Of a stretch of 64,000 bases of DNA, positions 1-11,880 are shown one piece after another (the first letter of the stretch is position 1; the number at the start of each line of letters is the position of its first letter). The translations under genes were made by a program, and so were the position numbers. The stretch comes from Artocarpus heterophyllus (Eukaryota; Streptophyta; Magnoliopsida; Rosales; Moraceae): positions 3,492,801 through 3,556,800 of the forward strand of contig CM046351.1 in NCBI GenBank assembly GCA_025403435.1, written 5' to 3'. The notes under the pieces are model-generated. The model saw only the letters and a list, made by a program, of their open reading frames with translations. It was not told where the DNA came from and made no database searches.

Positions 1-1578
1 GCTTTTTGTTGAGCCAGGGAAGGTCGACCGTTTTGTAAACATAGCCGAGCCTCTCGGTGTCGAGGCAGTCTTTGATCTTGACGCGGACCAGCCGAGCGTT
101 CTCGTCGTAGAACACGAACCCGGAGTTTAAAAAGTCCGGGTCCATGATGTCTTTCCTGTTGGGTCCATCAACCTTATCCTTCCAAAGGTTCCACATCCGG
201 TCGACATTGCCGTGGTGGGCGAAAAAGATGGGATCTCGACCTGCACATAATTTATCAAGAATTTGAATTAAGTATAAAAATTTTAAGTAATTAAAACATT
301 AAAAATGTTATATAATCTTTAAACTTTTTTAACATTTTCTTTTTTAATTTGGCTTTTTAACTGTATATTAATATTAATTATTATTTATTTAATTTTCTAA
401 AATTTAAAAGTAAAAACTACAACAAGAAATAAACCCTAAGATGCTCCGTCCTCACCTGCCGAGTAGAGGACGCCCATGTCCTCGCCCAGGGGTGTTGATT
501 CAGAGCCGGTCCAGTCGTGGACATGGTTGTGTGGACAAACCTCGACGGTGCCGGGGCAGGTATCCTTGATTTTGGTTCCCTGGCGATATGGGGAGCCAAA
601 GAAAAGCAACGGAATTTTCGCTCCAGAAACCATACTCCTGTACATGATGCGGTAGTTATCCTCCACCAGTTTCTCGCGAGGCTGAGGATGTTTACATTTA
701 TGAAAGTAGAGATCGACGGTTGCTGGGGGCTGGTGCGTGCAGTTGCGTTTTTCGTCGTACAACGCCGACGATTTGTCGGTATACATGTCCGGTATTTGCA
801 TACCATCCTCATGGTCCCAGTTCCAGAAGGGCAAGGCGAAGGTTGGGTCACCAATGAGACTCCCCAAGATTCTCTCGTAAAAGTAGAGGTACCAGCGGTG
901 GAAGGGAAAGAAGAGCCAGCTGCTGTGCACTAGAAAATGGATGTTTTCTTGGAGACCGGCTTGGCGATACGCGCCATCGCAGTAGGCACAGTGGACGTTG
1001 GCTTGTTGCATGAAACTCCGGGGGTCAGATGAGGGAAGATTTTTCATGAGCTGCGTTGCTGCTTTGTATTTGGCAATATACTCGCAACTAACGGTGTGTG
1101 CCGGCTGCCTCACTCGGAGGCAGGTTACCGGTGGTGGCACGTAATCAATGATGGTGGGCTTTGGGGGACAACAATCAAGGGGTTCTCCTTTTATGTGGAC
1201 GGGCTGACAGTCCGAAATATCCGGTGGAAGGACTGGATCGGCAATGGCGGCAAATGGGTGCTCAGAGAGCAGCCCATTTATGCCGTAAAGGCCTCCCAGA
1301 CCCAGCAAGACATTTCTCCGGGCGAGTTTCCCGGCCTGTAGTGACGGTTGATCTTGGTCAGTGCTGTAGTTGGTGTTAGGGTTTTGTTGATCATGATCAC
1401 GTCCCTCCCAGCGGGCCGTGCATGAGAATTTTGATGATCTACGTGAAAGGGCTTTGTTTATTTTACCGTTTGCACTAGTGTTGGGAGTTTGGGAATTGTT
1501 GTAAAAGGAGGGAAACAAGGAATTTTTGGAGATGGCGGTGGACGAGATAGGAGGTTGTGTGAGGAAGAATGAAGCCAT
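1..1578 (-). CDS. PPO: Polyphenol oxidase PPO-A (3' end outside window)
   Basis: This is a chloroplast polyphenol oxidase (catechol oxidase/tyrosinase family), which oxidises o-diphenols to quinones in the thylakoid lumen. Exon 1 is 456-1578 and exon 2 runs from 240 past the window start; the 215 bp intron (241-455) has GT and AG ends and splits a Gly codon just before the second CuB motif. Seen in the protein: a Ser-rich transit peptide, a twin-arginine thylakoid signal (RR at residues 87-88 followed by LLGLGGLYG), CuA histidines H196, H218 and H227 with thioether Cys C200, and CuB histidines in HNHVH and, in exon 2, FFAHHGNVDRMW. The DWL-domain motif DLPWL lies at the window edge, so the KFDV C-terminal domain is not visible. 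No break is seen in the visible part. It is a tandem paralogue of PPO-B. Confidence 0.95.
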
Positions 1579-1641
1579 ATTTTATTGATTTGTTGGGTTG
1601 AGTTGGGTTGGCTATAATAAAAGTTGATGTACAAGCCATCG

Positions 1642-1648
1642 TTTTATA
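1642..1648 (-). promoter_or_regulatory. Candidate TATA box of PPO-A
   Basis: TATAAAA on the minus strand lies 64 bp upstream of the PPO-A start codon. The same spacing is found at PPO-B, and the motif is mutated in the 5' relic at 7.3 kb. The position supports the chosen ATG; function is inferred. Confidence 0.55.
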
Positions 1649-1864
1649 GGGAAAATTCAATCTGAATTTTTTTTTTATGAAAAATTTGAGGGCAATACTG
1701 TAGTATACAGGATCTTGATAGATACCGAAAATGTGAGCAGTCCTTTTGTGCGCATCCATTACCTTAGTCTTGCCGTATGGAGTAGGTGTTGTTCAAGTAT
1801 AATTGTCCAGTAACCAAAGGGTAATGGAGGATCACAACTCTCTTTTCCTTTTTTTTTTTTTAAT

Positions 1865-2440
1865 CTTTATGGGTTAAAACCTTACTACCTACCAAATAAT
1901 CCCATAAAACCTTACTACCTACCAAATAATAGGTTTCAGTCTAGTGAATAATGTACTAATTATTAAACTAGGATCACAAGTTAAATAGATGTGCTTAAGG
2001 AAAAAAATACGAAAATTATAGTAAATAACACTTTTTAAAATTAATTGTAAAAAATAGTAGATTTTGAAAATATTTGAAGTAAATAGTAAATTTACAATGA
2101 ATAATTTATTTACCCCTTTAATTATAAATAATTCTTATTTATATTAATAAATAAATTTAAGGTGTAAATAATTTAATTACTCCTTATTTATAGTAATAAA
2201 TTACATAAATTGTAAAACCTATTATATTTACTTCAAAAAGTTTCAAAAATATTTTTCTGATTCTCCTAAAAAAAATTACAGTAGTCCATCTTCACTGGAT
2301 TTGAATTTTTTGCCCAAAGTCCCTGTCCCAAATCCCTATCAAGGAGACAACTCACTTCAAATTTTTAATTCCTCAACGGCCTTATTAATTGTCCTTATCA
2401 AATCCTCTTGGCACATCTGTCAATTAAAAATATTATGAGA
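1865..2440 (+). repeat. Interspersed repeat R1, copy 1
   Basis: This AT-rich block of about 550 bp lies upstream of PPO-A and recurs at 3757-4262 and 7548-8085, with an inverted partial copy near 51,560-51,760. Shared landmarks are TTAAAACCTTACTA at the start, TTTATTTACCCCTT in the middle and CACATCTGTCAATT at the end. Copy 1 has a small internal tandem duplication at 1875-1933. Because two copies flank PPO-derived sequence, it partly reflects segmental duplication, but the distant inverted copy points to a mobile element. Confidence 0.7.
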
Positions 2441-3111
2441 TATTTTTCACGTCGGCAAGTAGCTTGGAGGCAAACAAGGGTCCAATGATGGTAGATAGGC
2501 AAAAGAGAGGAAAAATATCATGAGGAGAAAGGTAAATGTTTCCGTGTGCCACTTAGTCATGATTTCAAACCAATTTGACTTAAATAGCCCATCGACACTT
2601 AAAAGATGTCTACCATTCTCAATCTCAACTAAAATTTTTAGTTACTACAATATGAAACTTTAACATATTATAATATCTAAAATAAATAAACTACAATATA
2701 AAGTTTTCATAATCTAAATTGTTTCAAACCAATGCTTTCTCAAAGACAGATTTAGTCATGATTTCACACCACCTAGTCATTGGTCCCTTTCCTTCCCTTG
2801 TTGCCACCCAGCTACCAACGTGAAAAACGTCGCAAGAGTCCAGTGATATAAACTTGTCTGAAAAATCGGAAGTGAATAAACTTGTATGGCCTTATCAACA
2901 ATGCGTGTGCAAAGAAGCACGTCATTGAAGGTATACGTGTGATACAACTATTGGAATTATTTAAACTGTTAGGACCTGATGGACAAAACAAGTAGACTCC
3001 TGTACACACAAAACATATTAACGGTATTCTGTCAATAACCAAAAATAATTGTTGTATAAAGTAAAAGTGTGGAAAATAAAATTAAATATAATGATATAAT
3101 TATTTAGCATT
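2441..3111. other. Intergenic spacer, partly duplicated
   Basis: I recognise no gene. The stretch around 2860-2950 (GAAGTGAATAAACTTGTA, then CCTTATCAACAAT) matches 8095-8160, so the duplication that produced the 7.1 kb PPO relic probably extended through here. Confidence 0.5.
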
Positions 3112-3590
3112 GTCACGACCCAAAATTAGAGGTAGTGACTAAATTGAAGGAAATATTTTTGAAACTTTAGAAAATAAAAAAAATGGATACTGTAGTTGAG
3201 TCCATAAAATTATAAAAAAAAATGAAAACAAGTTTGGTTTGGAGTTTTTAATATTAAATAAAAAGATAAAATACAAATAGAAAATTTAAATAAAAAATAT
3301 ATATAGAATCAAATGATTGCTTATAGAATAAGTAAAAATACAGCTGCATAGCTTTAATCAAAATCAATAAAAATAAATTCAAATAGCAAATAAAACAAAG
3401 TTAAAAAATAATCAATTATCTATTGGGAGTATTCATTTCATATATCTTCAGTGCACCAATAAAATTATAGGGAGAGCATACCAATCGAATAGTGAGGAGC
3501 ATCGACAACGTTCTCAAACACCAAGCATCAATCGACTAACCTGAAAAGGGGAAAAAAGGGTTGAGCACACTATGCTCAGTAGGAAATCCA
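3112..3590. mobile_element. Degenerate LTR fragment (chromovirus type)
   Basis: The fragment begins TGTCACGACCC, like the ends of the two LTR families at 34.0 and 57.4 kb. It contains a GAGCACACTATGCTCAGTAGG stretch near 3563-3583, comparable to the GCTCAGTAGGACTAAG stretch inside those LTRs. No matching second end or target duplication is seen, so it looks truncated, with R1 copy 2 following from 3757. Confidence 0.45.
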
Positions 3591-3756
3591 TTATTTGCCC
3601 CTCGGTTTCTCTTACTATTATTATATTATATATAAAATCTTTATAAAGTTAATAAACAAATTCTCATATAAATATATAAAAAATTCATCAGGTTCATAGT
3701 TTATTAAACCAATCAATAACTCACAATTTGTAATCATGAAAGGAAAGAAAAAAAAT

Positions 3757-4262
3757 GTTAAAACCTTACTACTCACAAAATAGTAGGTTTCAGTCTAATG
3801 AATAATGTACTAATTATTAAACTAGAATCATAAGTTAAATAGATGTGCCTAAGAAAAACGTATGAAAATTGTAGTAAATAATACTTTTTTAAAACTAATT
3901 GTAGTAGTAAATAGCAAATTTATAGTGAATAATTTATTTACCCCTTTGATTATACATAATTCTTATTTATACTAATAAATAGATTTAAGGTGTAAATAAT
4001 TTAATTACCCCCTTGTTTGTAGCATAAATAATTTTTATTTACTAGCATAAATAATTTTTATTTAGATAGTATATAAATTATTTAAATTATAAAACCTATT
4101 ATATTTACTTCAAAAGTTTAATATTTTTCGGATTCTCCTAAAAAAATTTACAGTAGTCTATCGTCACTGGATTTGAATTTTCTGTCAGATCATTTAAAAT
4201 TTTCAATTACTCAACAGCGTTATTGATTGTCCTTCATCAAATCCTCTATGAACATCTGTCAA
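3757..4262 (+). repeat. Interspersed repeat R1, copy 2
   Basis: This is the second copy of the R1 block, colinear with 1865-2440 and ending at the same CATCTGTCAATT landmark. It carries a short internal duplication (TAGCATAAATAATTTTTATTT, twice) near 4019-4060. Confidence 0.7.
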
Positions 4263-5118
4263 TTTGTTTTCTGACTTTTCTTCCCCTTCTTCCTAAAAAG
4301 CATTTCTACCTTCCATAAAATAACAACAACAACAGCAGCAGCAACAATAACTGCCGAATGAAGTGATGCTATTTGACCACGTTGCCGTTTTAGAATTGTG
4401 ACAAGGATTGTTATTTGTACTACATTGTCGTTTAGATTAGATGCTGTAGTTTTGAAATTTTTGTTCATCGTTTACGGTCGCTTACCTTTTCTTTAGATAG
4501 GATCTTACCATTTATTGAGTTGTTGTTTTTTAGAGTCGTTGTTTAAAATTATCGTCATTTTCTTTGTTTTACTAGTTCTTATTTTATTTTATTGTCTCCA
4601 AGACTCTTATATTTTTATGTTTGCTCAAATAGGTTCTTTCTTAAACATCTTTCTTCTTTTCATATGTGTCTCCTAAATTAATTTTCTATTTGATCTGTCT
4701 TCTCTAAAATCTTAATTTCTTAAATATGTTCCACTTATTTATGATATCACATTGAAACAAACATTTTTGTGCATTTACTTTTTTAAATCCCAATTTTAAA
4801 TTTTTTATTGAAATAATTTTTTTCTAATATGTCCTATCTACTTTTTTTTTTCCCTCAAATGCACCCTTAACATTTTTATTGCAATACATTTAGACTTATA
4901 ATTTTCTCAAACGTCTTTCCGCCCATCTCAAATACTATTTTCTCATATAAACTCTTAGGATATTTCTCATCAATTTACCTATTTTGTTCAACAGTTTTGT
5001 CCTTTTCATCTTCTTTTATATTGTTTTTGTTTACTTTGCATTTTTCTCCCTCTTTTGTTTTTTTGGTTTTACGTCTACTTACTTTTCTAAAGTTACCTTT
5101 TCCTCTCTGAATTTATTT

Positions 5119-5154
<36 letters not shown>

Positions 5155-5996
5155 GAACTAATTTTTTATTTTATTGACCCTCAAAACAATTTTATTTTAT
5201 TTTATTTATATTGAAATAATTTTTCTTAAGTATGTCCCCACTTAAATATTTTTCTAGCAATCTTGTAAAATGTAATTTGTAAAAAGTGGCCTTCATAAAT
5301 ACTTCTTTATACTAATTGCCGCAATGATATTTATACTCAAACACATTCTATTAAATGTATTTTTGCTTCACATACGTGCATTTAATTGTTTTTATTTTAT
5401 TTGACTTGATTGACTAAAATATTTTTTCATTAAATAGGCTCTAAATATATTTTTTTACTTATTCTTATTTTTGTTTATTTTGTCCCCTAAGCTCTTTTAT
5501 TAATTTTTTTTTTTGCTTAAATATGCCCTCACATAATCAGTTTTCTATTTGGTTTGTCCTCACCAAGATCATATTTTCTTATATATATACACATATAATT
5601 AGATCAAAACACACGCTTTAACTAAAACATTTGTTTTTTGTTTATCTACTCTTTCTTTAAAAAAAAAAAAATTACAGTTTTAAATGTGTTTTATTAAAAT
5701 AATATTTTCTGTAACCTATTAAGTTTAAATTTCCTCATATACACATACATGCACGCGCGCACACATATATTTAGATGCAACGTTTATAAATCTTATCTTA
5801 CTCAACGTCCTTTTCATCTTGTAGCCCTAAGTCATTTCTCTGCAATTTGCTTACATCAGTATTCCTGTATATGCAATAAAGTTTCCTTATTTCTAATTTT
5901 CATTCTTTTCGCATGTCTATTACTATTTCGTGGTTGTTGTTGTTGTTGTTACTAGTATTATTATTATTATTATTATTATTGTTGTTGTTGTTGTTG

Positions 5997-6027
<31 letters not shown>

Positions 6028-7140
6028 CATTATTTCGTTGAAGTCTTGTCTTTGGAATAACATGAGCATCTGAATTGACATTTGGTTTTGGCCACCTCCC
6101 CATTTTTATTCACACGTTCCACCCGCTTCCAACTAGTGATTAAATTCACAGTGGTCAGAAAGAAAATTTAAGTAAAAAGATGCAAAAAGCGTCCAATATA
6201 GAAGAATATAAACATCATTACCGTTCCATACAAATTAATATTGTCATGGATAGATGTATTTTTGCATTTTATTTGTCTATAATTTTGGACGCTCAATAAC
6301 ATCATCATAATTATAAATAATTTGATGATCAAATTCTTACTTTTTCCGTACATGCTAAATCATTGAGTGCTTTCATTTTCTTCACCCTTAAAATTCCTTT
6401 GGATTTTTACCGCATTTTCCTTCTTTTTTTTTTTGGCGAATGCAATCCTTTAAATCTTTTTTTCTTGTGATGATTGAGTTCTTCACATTAAGTGTGGCAA
6501 GTATAGCAAAAAGAAAAAAGTGTAACGATTACAACATTGTCTTTTTCAAGATATATTTAATATTTAAAGCTTATTTTTGCATATTTCAAGATAGTCATGA
6601 CCAAAGGAAGATAAAACATCTAAATAGTATTATTATTTAAGCACAAAATAGAATAGGAGATCACATAAGCTATTTTCACACTTTTTAGTGACAAATCTAA
6701 TATTAGCATTAGGATTAGTATTTACACTAAACATGATTTAGGGAGATTCGGTCTTAGAGTAGTTTAATCTTTTAAACTTTTCAACCTGACAATGTATTAA
6801 AATTTAATTCTATCCGTCTATTTTATCTTCATTAATCCTATGCATGAAACAAATAAATTGTAAATAAGAGTTAGTGCATGACAATTAACTTACTTAAAAG
6901 TGCATGAAAGAAGCCGTATTGATTTACTGTGAGACTATGCTTGTAATTCTATGTTGTAACTTAAAAAGTGAAATTTAAAATTAATAACAAGAAAATAAGA
7001 TAATTACTCTGGATATAAACAAAAAATGTTGATAAAATAAATTTAGTATCGCTTTATTTTATTTAAGTATTTTTCCTCCTGTTTAGTTGAAAAAGGAGAA
7101 TGAAATTACAAAAAATCAGTTTTACATTATTGACGATGAT
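4263..7140. other. Intergenic AT-rich spacer with microsatellites
   Basis: No credible gene is seen. It contains T-rich low-complexity DNA, an (AT)n tract at about 5123-5151 and a (TTG/TTA)n tract at 5934-6029. Short open frames here are low-complexity artefacts. Confidence 0.6.
5934..6029. repeat. Trinucleotide microsatellite (TTG/TTA)n
   Basis: The tract reads GTTGTTGTT then ATTATTATT, GTT again, then ATT again. On the minus strand it would encode a polyasparagine run, which explains a spurious open frame across it. Confidence 0.9.
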
Positions 7141-7275
7141 ATTCGTGAAAGGGCTTTGCTTATTTTACGATTTGCACTAGTGTTGGGAGTTTGGGAATTG
7201 TTGTAAAAGGAGGAATACAAGAAAGTTTTGGAGATGGCGGTGGACAAGATAGGAGGTTAAGTGAGGAAGAATGAA
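7141..7275 (-). pseudogene. PPO 5' relic
   Basis: About 135 bp on the minus strand matches the first ~45 codons of PPO-A (MASFFLT, then the Ser-rich transit-peptide start), but codon 8 is a TAA stop. Homology with PPO-A ends at about 7141 and no copper domain follows. Upstream DNA to about 8160 also matches the PPO-A upstream region, so promoter and first codons were duplicated together. The position matching the PPO-A TATA box reads TTTTTACGGGG, so the TATA is lost. It cannot encode a functional enzyme. Confidence 0.9.
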
Positions 7276-7547
7276 GCCATATTTTCTTGCTTTGTTGGGT
7301 TAAGACGGGTTGGCTATAATAAACGTTGATGTACAAGCCATCTTTTTACGGGGAAAATTCAATCTGTATTTTTTTTGGGATGAAAAATTTGAGGGCAATA
7401 TAGATCCCCAAAAAGTGAGCAGTTTCTTGTGCGCATCCATACCTTAGTCTTACCGTATGGAGTTGATGTTGGTCATGTATAATTGTCCAGTAACTAAAAG
7501 ACTAGTACAGGATCACAACTCTCCCGTCCTCTTTTTCTATCTTTATA

Positions 7548-8085
7548 TGTTAAAACCTTACTAGTCATAAATCAGTCTAGTGTATGTACTAATTATTAAA
7601 CCAGGATAATAAGTTAAATAGATGTCCCTTAGAAAAAAATATGAAAATTGTAGTAAATAACATTTTTTTAAAACTAATTGTAGTAAATAGTAGGTTTTAA
7701 AAATATTTGGAGTAAATAGCAAATTTACAGTGAATAATTTATTTACCCCTTATTTATAAATAATTCTTATTTATACTAATAAATAAATTTAATGGATAAA
7801 TAATTTAATTACTCCTTGTTTATAGTATAAATAATTCTTATTTAGATAGTAAATAAATTATTTAAATTATAAAACCTATTATATTTACTTCAAAAAGTTT
7901 TAAAAATATTTTTCTGGATCTCCTAAAAAAAATTACAGTAGTCCATCTTCACTAGATTTGAATATCCTGTCAAAAGTCCCTGTCCCAAATCTTGATAGAA
8001 AACAACTCATTTAAAATTTTTAATTACTCAACGACGTTGTTAATTGTCCTTCATCAAATCCTCCGTGCACATCTGTCAATTTGTT
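7548..8085 (+). repeat. Interspersed repeat R1, copy 3
   Basis: This is the third R1 copy, upstream of the PPO 5' relic in the same relative position as copy 1 upstream of PPO-A. Confidence 0.7.
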
Positions 8086-8174
8086 TAAAGAATCAGAAGT
8101 GAATAACCTTGTAAAGCCTTATCAACAATTCATTTAAGGTACATGTGATGTAACTTTTACAATTGTGAATCAAA

Positions 8175-8210
8175 CATATACATACATACATACATACATA
8201 CATACATACA

Positions 8211-8258
<48 letters not shown>
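8175..8258. repeat. (CATA)n/(TA)n microsatellite
   Basis: A long run of CATA units passes into TA dinucleotides. It explains the Tyr/Ile/His- or Met/Tyr/Val/Cys-rich open frames on both strands. Confidence 0.95.
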
Positions 8259-8503
8259 ATATGAAGTCTTTTCTTTTTCATCTTGAGAAGGAATTCAATA
8301 ATAAATCTAATACAATAAAAAAGTTGAAAGAAAAAGTAAATTACGAGTTTCTTAATGTATAAATTGATAATACACTAAATATATATAGCATAGACTTTAC
8401 TATAATATTATTTACTATATCTAGCAATAATATGTTGTTCTAGAACAAGAAATGAAATCTGAAAATTTTAAAGTATTAATAAAACATAGATATATCTTTT
8501 CAT

Positions 8504-8996
8504 AGAGGTGTCAAAAGGGTCACGTTTGGCCGATCTAGCCCTTTTGACCCTTAGTCCATGACTTGTCTAGGCCGTGCCAGGCCCGGCTTTCTAGCTGGGT
8601 TGGGCCTGAGGGAAAACACTTAGGCCCAGCGCTTCGACCTTAAAGGACTGTGTCGGGCTAGGGCTAGGCCCTATAGGGCTTATTTTATAATTTTAAATTT
8701 CAACTTTTTATTTTTTTAAAAATGTTTCAATAAAAAAATTAACAAGTATAGAGTCATGGGACGACAAAGTATAAAGAAAGACTTCTAAATATTATATAGA
8801 GTATTGAAAAAAATCTTATCTTTTTCAATATGTAACTAATGCAAGTTTATATTTTAAGCGTGTAATATGTGTTTGAACATAATAAATATAGTCAGAAATC
8901 AAAAATTACGCAAATGAGTTTCTACCTTAGTGGTTGATAGACTCTTATTTCTCCTAAATGTTTAAGATACACCTAAAGTGTCCAATTGACACCTCT
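8504..8996. mobile_element. Non-autonomous DNA transposon, 493 bp
   Basis: The element has perfect 11 bp terminal inverted repeats (AGAGGTGTCAA and its complement). It is flanked by ATCTTTTCAT and ATCTTTTTAT, a 10 bp near-perfect target duplication. The left half holds GC-rich GGCCCGGC-type sequence and the right half is AT-rich. No transposase frame is present. The 10 bp duplication suggests a Mutator-like element, while the GAGGTGTCAA terminus resembles some hAT elements; the superfamily is unresolved. Confidence 0.75.
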
Positions 8997-10143
8997 ATCT
9001 TTTTATGAACTGGTGCATTCATTTTAACTCAAACCTTTCACATAAAGATGCCATTTTGTGAAACAATACAACTATTATGATAGATATATCTATTTATAAT
9101 AGGTATTCGGTTTTGTATAAAAGCATACAACTAAACAACACAATGATTAAAAACAATTCAAAATCACACAAAGTTTATTAACAACAAAATTGAGTTGGCG
9201 CAGCTCAGTGCATGCATCAAATAGGCCAACGCCGCGACACTGTTCAATAGGCTTTGCAGCGCCAGCACTTATGCTACCTAGCGCTGAGGTGCCACCAACC
9301 TAGCATCAAGGCACTGGGTTCTCTGTCCCGCTAATGTATTGTGCAAAATCTGAGCGTCGCGATAAACACAGAAAAAAAAAGTGTAATTTTGCTTGTTTTA
9401 TTTGTGACTTTAACTTCAAACACTTGAGAGAGATATTACAATCTTTGTTTCAGATGCAACATAGATGCAATGTTCTTTAACATCTTGGGTGTATTGGGAC
9501 GCTGATATAAGTGCAAAAATTTTAAGGGTTATAACATGCAGTTAAATAGTCATAAAACTATCATGACGAGGTACGTCGCTAAAACAAAGTGCAAAGTTTT
9601 GAAGTTCCAATTTCTGAACTAATGTGTGTATTCGAGTACAAAATAATACTTGCAAGATTTCCGTACTGCACAAAAGTACCCTTTTATTTTTCTCATTAGT
9701 ATTCTGAAAAAAAAAAATGGTGCAACTTTCGTTACTTCGAAATTCTAATCGTGTATTCTGAGTTGTGTAAAATTTTTAAAATTTTTTCCTTCATTGAGTT
9801 GCAATCAAGTTTTCGTATTCGTATCCCAAATATTTGCATTAAAAAGAGAACTCGGTCTGCCTTGATGCTTATTAACGGTTCTCATGTCCCTTTCATTTCT
9901 AAAAAGTATTAATTGAGAGTTGAATAGCGAAATATATACTAATTGTCACCCAAACTGTTACTTGGCAATATTTAGTTTGGCCAAAATTGAAAGTATGTTT
10001 TCATTAAAAACAAAGAAATTGTTGGTGGGGCTGCTTCTGTCTACTCCGCGCAACGCATGTTTTGTATATGAGCAGGGCTAAATACAAGCCTTGTTTCACT
10101 CTTTTTGAGATGCCAGCACTAACACAAATAGAAGCATTTTAGG
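8997..10143. other. Intergenic spacer with a GC-rich islet
   Basis: No gene is recognised. Positions 9190-9370 form a GC-rich islet with recurring GCGC motifs (GGCGCAGC, CAGCGCCAGC, TAGCGCTGAGG) in otherwise AT-rich DNA, possibly a remnant of an LTR leader. The remainder is featureless AT-rich sequence. Confidence 0.4.
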
Positions 10144-10297
10144 ATTGGATAGCATTATACATCCCGACCGAGCTATGGCCCGGCCCTCTCAGTGGGGTGG
10201 GCCCTACCCGGTAGGTCCCACAGCAGGATTGGGCAGCATTATACATCCCGACCGGGCTATGGCCTGGCCCTCTCAGTGTGGCCCGGTGGGAAAAAAA
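10144..10297 (+). repeat. Two-unit GC-rich tandem repeat
   Basis: Two units share AGCATTATACATCCCGACC followed by GCTATGGCC and CCTCTCAGTG. The first unit is about 84 bp and the second is about 65 bp. No protein family is recognisable; the frame through it repeats IIHPDRAMA and is probably fortuitous. Confidence 0.8.
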
Positions 10298-11279
10298 AAA
10301 AAGTTTTCCTTTAGGATTTTCATACGGCAGTTTAGAAAATTGTTTCTAGGGAACCATTGACTAAAGCTTACATAAGATGACGATTTTCGGTAAAACTGTT
10401 ATCTAAAGTAATTTCGAAATAAAAAAAAAAGTATGGAGTTAGAAATTGCAAAACCCTCCTCGAAAACATAGTTCTTTCTCTCTCCGCCCCTCCTCTGTCT
10501 TTGTTCATGTCTCTCTCTCTCGCCCTCCTCTTCGTCTTTATCCCTCCTCACGTAGCACCAAGCTGCCATCCTTGTCGCTGCTGCCTCATGTCACTCACGT
10601 CCTCTTTGTGGCCACCTCATGTTGTACCAAGCCGCTTTCCGTTCGCGTCCACATTACCTCCTCTTTAGTTTTTAGTTTTTTAATTTTTGTTTTTATTATT
10701 TAGTTTTAGTTCCTTATCATTTAGTTATTTAGTTTGGTTTTTATTATTTAGTGTAATTATTTAATAATTAATTAGTTATGAAAAAATTAATACCGTTATT
10801 GATAGGAGATGATTTGCAACAATTTTATAAGTTCAAGAGACAAATTGCCAAAAATAAAAAGTTTAGACAGGAAATTGCAAATGCAAACAAGTTCAGAAAA
10901 AAAGTAAGAGGATATTACGTCAAACTAATAATTATTAAAAAAAACAGAAATTGCACTAAATAATACAATTTTAATTTTAATATAAGCAAATAGAACACTT
11001 TGAAAAATATTTAAGTACTTAACAATTTTATAATCTCGTGTTATGTTCAAACACTTGAATTTTTAATTTTACCTCCCTTTTTTCTTCATTTTCTTCTTCC
11101 TTTCCTTTTATTTTTTATTTTTAGTTATCGCGTTGTTGTTTCGTTATTTTTTCTACGTCATTCTATACAAAAAAAATTATTTTAATCTAAGTGGTTTATT
11201 TTAAACATTATTACATTTTGGTATATTTATTTATATTACTAATTAATGGTCTAATTCTCTTATTCTTCCTAAAAAATGA
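10298..11279. other. Intergenic spacer, pyrimidine-rich patch
   Basis: Positions 10,465-10,560 are CT-rich, and the rest is AT-rich with no recognisable gene. The 85-residue frame over the CT-rich patch has the skewed composition expected of a low-complexity artefact. Confidence 0.5.
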
Positions 11280-11880
11280 TGAACATCTAAAGCAAGAAAA
11301 AAGGTTCCAAACTACAGCAAAAGAAAAACAACATAAAAGGGAAGGAACGTAGAAAACGACAACAATCCCAGAAATTATTATGGTGAACAGTACAAAAGGT
11401 TGAGATCGTGAGTAGAAAACCAAATACATTAACATAAAAGACCTCAACATCGCTAGGATAAACTATACTAAAAAAATAAACGACAACCAGAACTTTTATG
11501 CGGCACCAATAAAAAACGACATAAACCGGACGCAAAATTCAAATAACAAACAACAATTATATGAAAAACGACATTAAAATTATGTACGACAGAAGGGAAA
11601 ACAAACAACGAGAAAGTTGGAAAGAACCGGAATGTAGGAAATGACAACAAAACGACACACAACAAAAGAAAAAGGCAACAACAGAACATTGTAAACGACA
11701 CTGAGTGAAGACAAACGGCATGAAAATCAAACAGACAACGTGAGGAGAAACGCCAGCGTAATATTAATTAAAAAACGACAACAATCTTCGAAGTGACATC
11801 AATGGGACTAGCGACAGAGCATAGCTAATGATAACTATCTTCCAAAAGGCATTATAATGAAAAACGACAGAAAGAGATCT
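11280..11880 (+). repeat. ACGACA motif array 1
   Basis: The hexamer ACGACA occurs nine times on the plus strand between 11,356 and 11,867, usually as AAACGACA, at irregular spacing. Related phrases include AACGACAACAATC. Comparable arrays lie at 23.0-23.8, 28.15-28.33, 28.64-28.74 and 46.1-47.1 kb. No protein or known element is recognised. Open frames on the minus strand here are Phe/Val/Ser-rich translations of the repeat. Confidence 0.6.

Noticed and set aside
517..933. Open frames antisense to PPO-A and PPO-B (also 1096-1379, 16,817-17,470 and 15,810-16,265)
   Set aside because: They are shadows of highly constrained PPO codons on the other strand; the PPO sense frames explain them.
5900..6103. 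Poly-Asn protein on the minus strand
   Set aside because: It is the (TTG/TTA)n microsatellite read as codons.
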